NCBI GenBank assembly: GCA_947456915.1 | Contig: CANGUQ010000170.1 | Span: 1-7,703 of the forward strand | Reading direction: 5' to 3' | DNA length: 7,703 nt | Source: Betaproteobacteria bacterium | Lineage (GTDB): Bacteria; Pseudomonadota; Gammaproteobacteria; Burkholderiales; CAIKXV01 | Part shown: positions 5,839 through 7,703 of the stretch, piece by piece | How positions within the stretch are numbered: position 1 is the first letter of the stretch | Layout of the letters: each line of letters opens with the position of its first letter | Program-made: the position numbers and the translations under genes | The notes under the pieces: generated by a model | The model's input: only the letters and a program-made list of their open reading frames with translations | Database searches by the model: none | What the model was told of the DNA's origin: nothing

Positions 5839-6861
5839 ATGAGCCCACGAATGCGTCCCACCATCACTCCGCGGCGGCGCGCGCCCAGCGCGCTTCTGGC
5901 AGTGGCCGGCCTCGTGCTTGCCGTTGCGCCCGACGCTGCCTTCGCGCAGCCGGCTGCGTATCCGAGCAAGCCGATCCGCATCGTGGTGCCGTTCCCGCCC
6001 GGGGGAGGGGTCGACTTCGTCGCACGCACGGTCGCGCAGCGACTGGGCGAATCGATGAAGCAGCAGGTGCTGGTCGAGAACCGCTCGGGCGCCGGCGGGC
6101 GCATCGGCGCCGAGACCGTGGCGCGCAGCGCGCCGGACGGCTACACCCTGCTGATTGCCTCGCCCGCCGAGGTCGTGGTGTTGCCTGCACTGGGACAGAA
6201 GCTCAGCTACGACCCGCGGCGCGAGCTGCAACCGATCACGCTCGCCGGTGAGGCACCGCTGGTGATTGCGGTGCATCCGTCGGTGACCGCGAAGTCGATT
6301 CCGGAACTGATCGCGCTCGCACGCGCGCAACCGGGCAAGATCGGATTCGGCACCCCGGGTGCCGGCAGCACGATGCAGTTCGCCGGCGCGATGCTGGAAA
6401 TCCTCGGGAAGGTCGATCTCACCCACATTCCGTACAAGGGGGCAGCACCGGCGCTGAGCGATGCGCTCGGCGGACAGGTGCCGGTGCTGATCGTCGGTAT
6501 CCCGCCCGTCGTGCAGCACGCGAAGGCAGGCAAGCTGCGCGTGCTGGCTGTGACCGGCGAACGGCGCAGCGGCGCCCTGCCCGAGGTGCCGGCGGTCGCC
6601 GAACTGCCCGGTTTCGCCGGCTACCGCTTCACCAACTGGATGGGCGTGTTCGCGCCGGCGAAGACGCCGGCGCCGATCGTCGAGCGGCTCAATCAGGAAA
6701 TCGTGCGCATCGTGCGCGAACCGGTCACGCGCGACGCTCTCGCTGCGCAGGGCGTGGACGCCGCCGGGCTCAGCGTGATCGAGTTCGAGGCCTTCCTGGA
6801 CAGCGAGACGCGCCGTTATGCGACGATCGCGCGCGAGCGCATGATCGTGGCCGAGGAGTGA
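5839..6861 (+). CDS. Bug/TctC family periplasmic solute-binding protein, first copy
   Basis: A 340-residue secreted receptor that captures a small, usually carboxylated, solute for a tripartite tricarboxylate-type (TctABC) transporter. The signal peptide is clear: basic n-region (PRRR, 11-14), hydrophobic core (19-30) and cleavage after AFA (34-36). The mature protein starts QPAAYPSKPIRIVVPFPPGGG, with the ligand-loop Asp D59 in GGGVDFVAR. Other family landmarks are ENRSGAGGRIGAE (80-92), SAPDGYTLL (97-105), GFGTPGAGS (169-177), HIPYKG (196-201) and the LAVTGERRS strand before PEVPAVAELPG. The length is normal for the family. The strong ribosome site and the two-base gap to a second Bug gene mark a cotranscribed receptor pair behind the sulfatase. 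No TctA or TctB membrane gene is in the window. The ligand is unknown; Bug annotations by similarity do not predict it. Confidence 0.95.
   Translation: MSPRMRPTITPRRRAPSALLAVAGLVLAVAPDAAFAQPAAYPSKPIRIVVPFPPGGGVDFVARTVAQRLGESMKQQVLVENRSGAGGRIGAETVARSAPDGYTLLIASPAEVVVLPALGQKLSYDPRRELQPITLAGEAPLVIAVHPSVTAKSIPELIALARAQPGKIGFGTPGAGSTMQFAGAMLEILGKVDLTHIPYKGAAPALSDALGGQVPVLIVGIPPVVQHAKAGKLRVLAVTGERRSGALPEVPAVAELPGFAGYRFTNWMGVFAPAKTPAPIVERLNQEIVRIVREPVTRDALAAQGVDAAGLSVIEFEAFLDSETRRYATIARERMIVAEE
6853..6858 (+). promoter_or_regulatory. Ribosome binding site deciding the start of the second Bug gene
   Basis: GAGGAG, inside the last codons of the first Bug gene, lies five bases before ATG 6864. It supports that start over GTG 6972 or ATG 6990, which have no comparable site although they would give a more usual signal peptide length. 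Confidence 0.65.
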
Positions 6862-6863
6862 CG

Positions 6864-7703
6864 ATGAACCCGCATCCTGCCCCGGCCGCTCACTCACGAC
6901 CCTGTCCGTCCACGCAGCGGCAGCAGCGCCTTGCACACGCTCTGCGGGCATCCGCGCAGGCGCTGTCCGCGGTGGGCCGCGCAGCGGCGATGACCCTCGC
7001 GCTGCTCCTGTGGAGTATCAGCGCAGCATCCGCCCAAGCCTGGCCCGCCAGGCCGGTACGGGTGATCGTGCCCTACCCGCCGGGCGGCGTCGCCGACATC
7101 ACGGCACGCATCTACACGCCGCGCCTGAGCGAGGCGTGGAACCAGAGCGTGCTGATCGACAACCGTCCTGGCGCGAACGGCGGGATCGGGGCCGAACTCG
7201 CGGCGAAGTCCGCGCCCGACGGCTACACGCTGCTGATGGCCACCGCGAGCGAGACGACGATCAATCCCAGCGTCTATCCGAAGCTCGGCTACGACACCGT
7301 GCGCGACTTCGCGCCGATCTCGCTGGCCTCGCACAATCCGGTGGTGCTGGTGGCCAACGCGGCCACGCCGTACCGCTCGCTCGCCGATCTGCTGGCCGCG
7401 GCCAAGGCGAAGCCCGACACGCTCGCCTTCGGCACGCCCGGCAGCGGCAGTATCCACCACCTGAGCATCGAACTGCTGCGCATGAGCGGCGGACCGGCAC
7501 TGATTCACGTGCCGTACAAGGGCGGCGGCCCCGCCACCGCGGCGGCAGTCAGCGGCGAGACGCCGCTCGCGGCCGTGGCGCTGGCGCCCGCCCTGCCCCA
7601 CATCCGTACCGGAAAGCTGCGCGCGCTGGCGCTGGCCGCGCCGAAGCGATCGGCGCTCGCCGGCGACACGCCGACGTTCGCTGAACTGGGCCTGCCGCTG
7701 GAA
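6864..7703 (+). CDS. Bug/TctC family periplasmic solute-binding protein, second copy, 3'-truncated by window end
   Basis: The frame is open from ATG 6864 to the last base (280 codons, no stop), so roughly 40-65 C-terminal residues are missing. The shorter frame at 7010-7684 is a shadow. Family landmarks match the first copy: PVRVIVPYPPGGVADITAR with the loop Asp D78, IDNRPGANGGIGAE (98-111), SAPDGYTLL (116-124), FGTPGSGS (189-196) and HVPYKG (215-220). The signal peptide has its core at 43-54 (TLALLLW) and an ASA cleavage site (55-57), but it is preceded by an unusually long, basic 42-residue n-region if ATG 6864 is used. The spacing of two bases from the first Bug stop indicates one message. 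The two proteins are clearly diverged paralogues by eye, not a recent duplication, so they may bind different ligands or forms of one ligand. No membrane partner is visible. Confidence 0.92.
   Translation, partial: MNPHPAPAAHSRPCPSTQRQQRLAHALRASAQALSAVGRAAAMTLALLLWSISAASAQAWPARPVRVIVPYPPGGVADITARIYTPRLSEAWNQSVLIDNRPGANGGIGAELAAKSAPDGYTLLMATASETTINPSVYPKLGYDTVRDFAPISLASHNPVVLVANAATPYRSLADLLAAAKAKPDTLAFGTPGSGSIHHLSIELLRMSGGPALIHVPYKGGGPATAAAVSGETPLAAVALAPALPHIRTGKLRALALAAPKRSALAGDTPTFAELGLPLE

Noticed and set aside
5205..6251. A 348-codon plus-strand frame spanning the sulfatase end and Bug start
   Set aside because: It crosses two real genes in a shifted frame and has shadow-type Arg/Ala-rich composition.
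4069..6951. A 960-codon open frame on the minus strand across regulator end, sulfatase and first Bug gene
   Set aside because: It is antisense to three well-supported genes, is rich in Arg, His, Asp, Ala and Gly in the way expected from reading GC-rich codons backwards, and shows no recognisable motif. Long stop-free antisense frames are common at this base composition.
7010..7684. A 224-codon plus-strand frame at the right end
   Set aside because: The overlapping frame from 6864 encodes clear Bug motifs through to the window edge; this one is an out-of-frame shadow.
1..7703. CRISPR arrays, tRNA/rRNA genes, insertion sequences or prophage remnants
   Set aside because: No regularly spaced repeats, cloverleaf-like segments, transposase motifs or terminal inverted repeats were seen on reading both strands.

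Overview
The window is a G+C-rich, tightly packed stretch of accessory catabolic DNA in which every convincing gene reads on the plus strand. The two periplasmic binding proteins of the Bug/TctC type, a protein class greatly expanded in Burkholderiales, together with the base composition, suggest a betaproteobacterium (Alcaligenaceae/Comamonadaceae-like). That assignment is inference; no rRNA, tRNA or housekeeping marker is present.

Layout, left to right: (1) the 3' part of an amidase-signature-family hydrolase (2-1240, start outside the window), with an unusual C-terminal extension that resembles the small AtzG/DUF4089 helper proteins; (2) a 114-nt gap; (3) a compact three-gene unit with overlapping ends: a Gfo/Idh/MocA NAD(P)-dependent oxidoreductase (1355-2344), a zinc-dependent succinylglutamate desuccinylase/aspartoacylase-type amidohydrolase (2341-3363, GTG start) and a GntR/HutC regulator with a UTRA effector domain (3356-4153, TTG start); (4) a 158-nt regulatory gap with two abutting GC-rich hairpins, a sigma-70-like promoter and a perfect 7+7 bp AT-rich palindrome covering the -10 region; (5) a second unit: a cytoplasmic sulfatase/alkaline-phosphatase-superfamily hydrolase (4312-5766), then two tandem Bug solute-binding proteins (5839-6861 and 6864-7703, the latter cut by the window end). 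The largest non-coding gap is 158 nt, so no stretch above 300 bases lacks a gene.

Taken together this looks like an uptake-and-degradation locus for a small organic acid carrying an amide/N-acyl bond and perhaps a sulfate (or phosphonate) ester. The Bug proteins would capture it in the periplasm and pass it to a tripartite tricarboxylate-type membrane transporter (not encoded here). The sulfatase, which has no signal peptide, would act after import. The M14-type amidohydrolase and the amidase would cleave C-N bonds, and the Gfo/Idh enzyme would oxidise a product. The GntR/UTRA protein would repress the sulfatase-Bug unit through the palindrome until a pathway metabolite binds. I do not recognise this gene combination as a described pathway, and the substrate cannot be read from the sequence.
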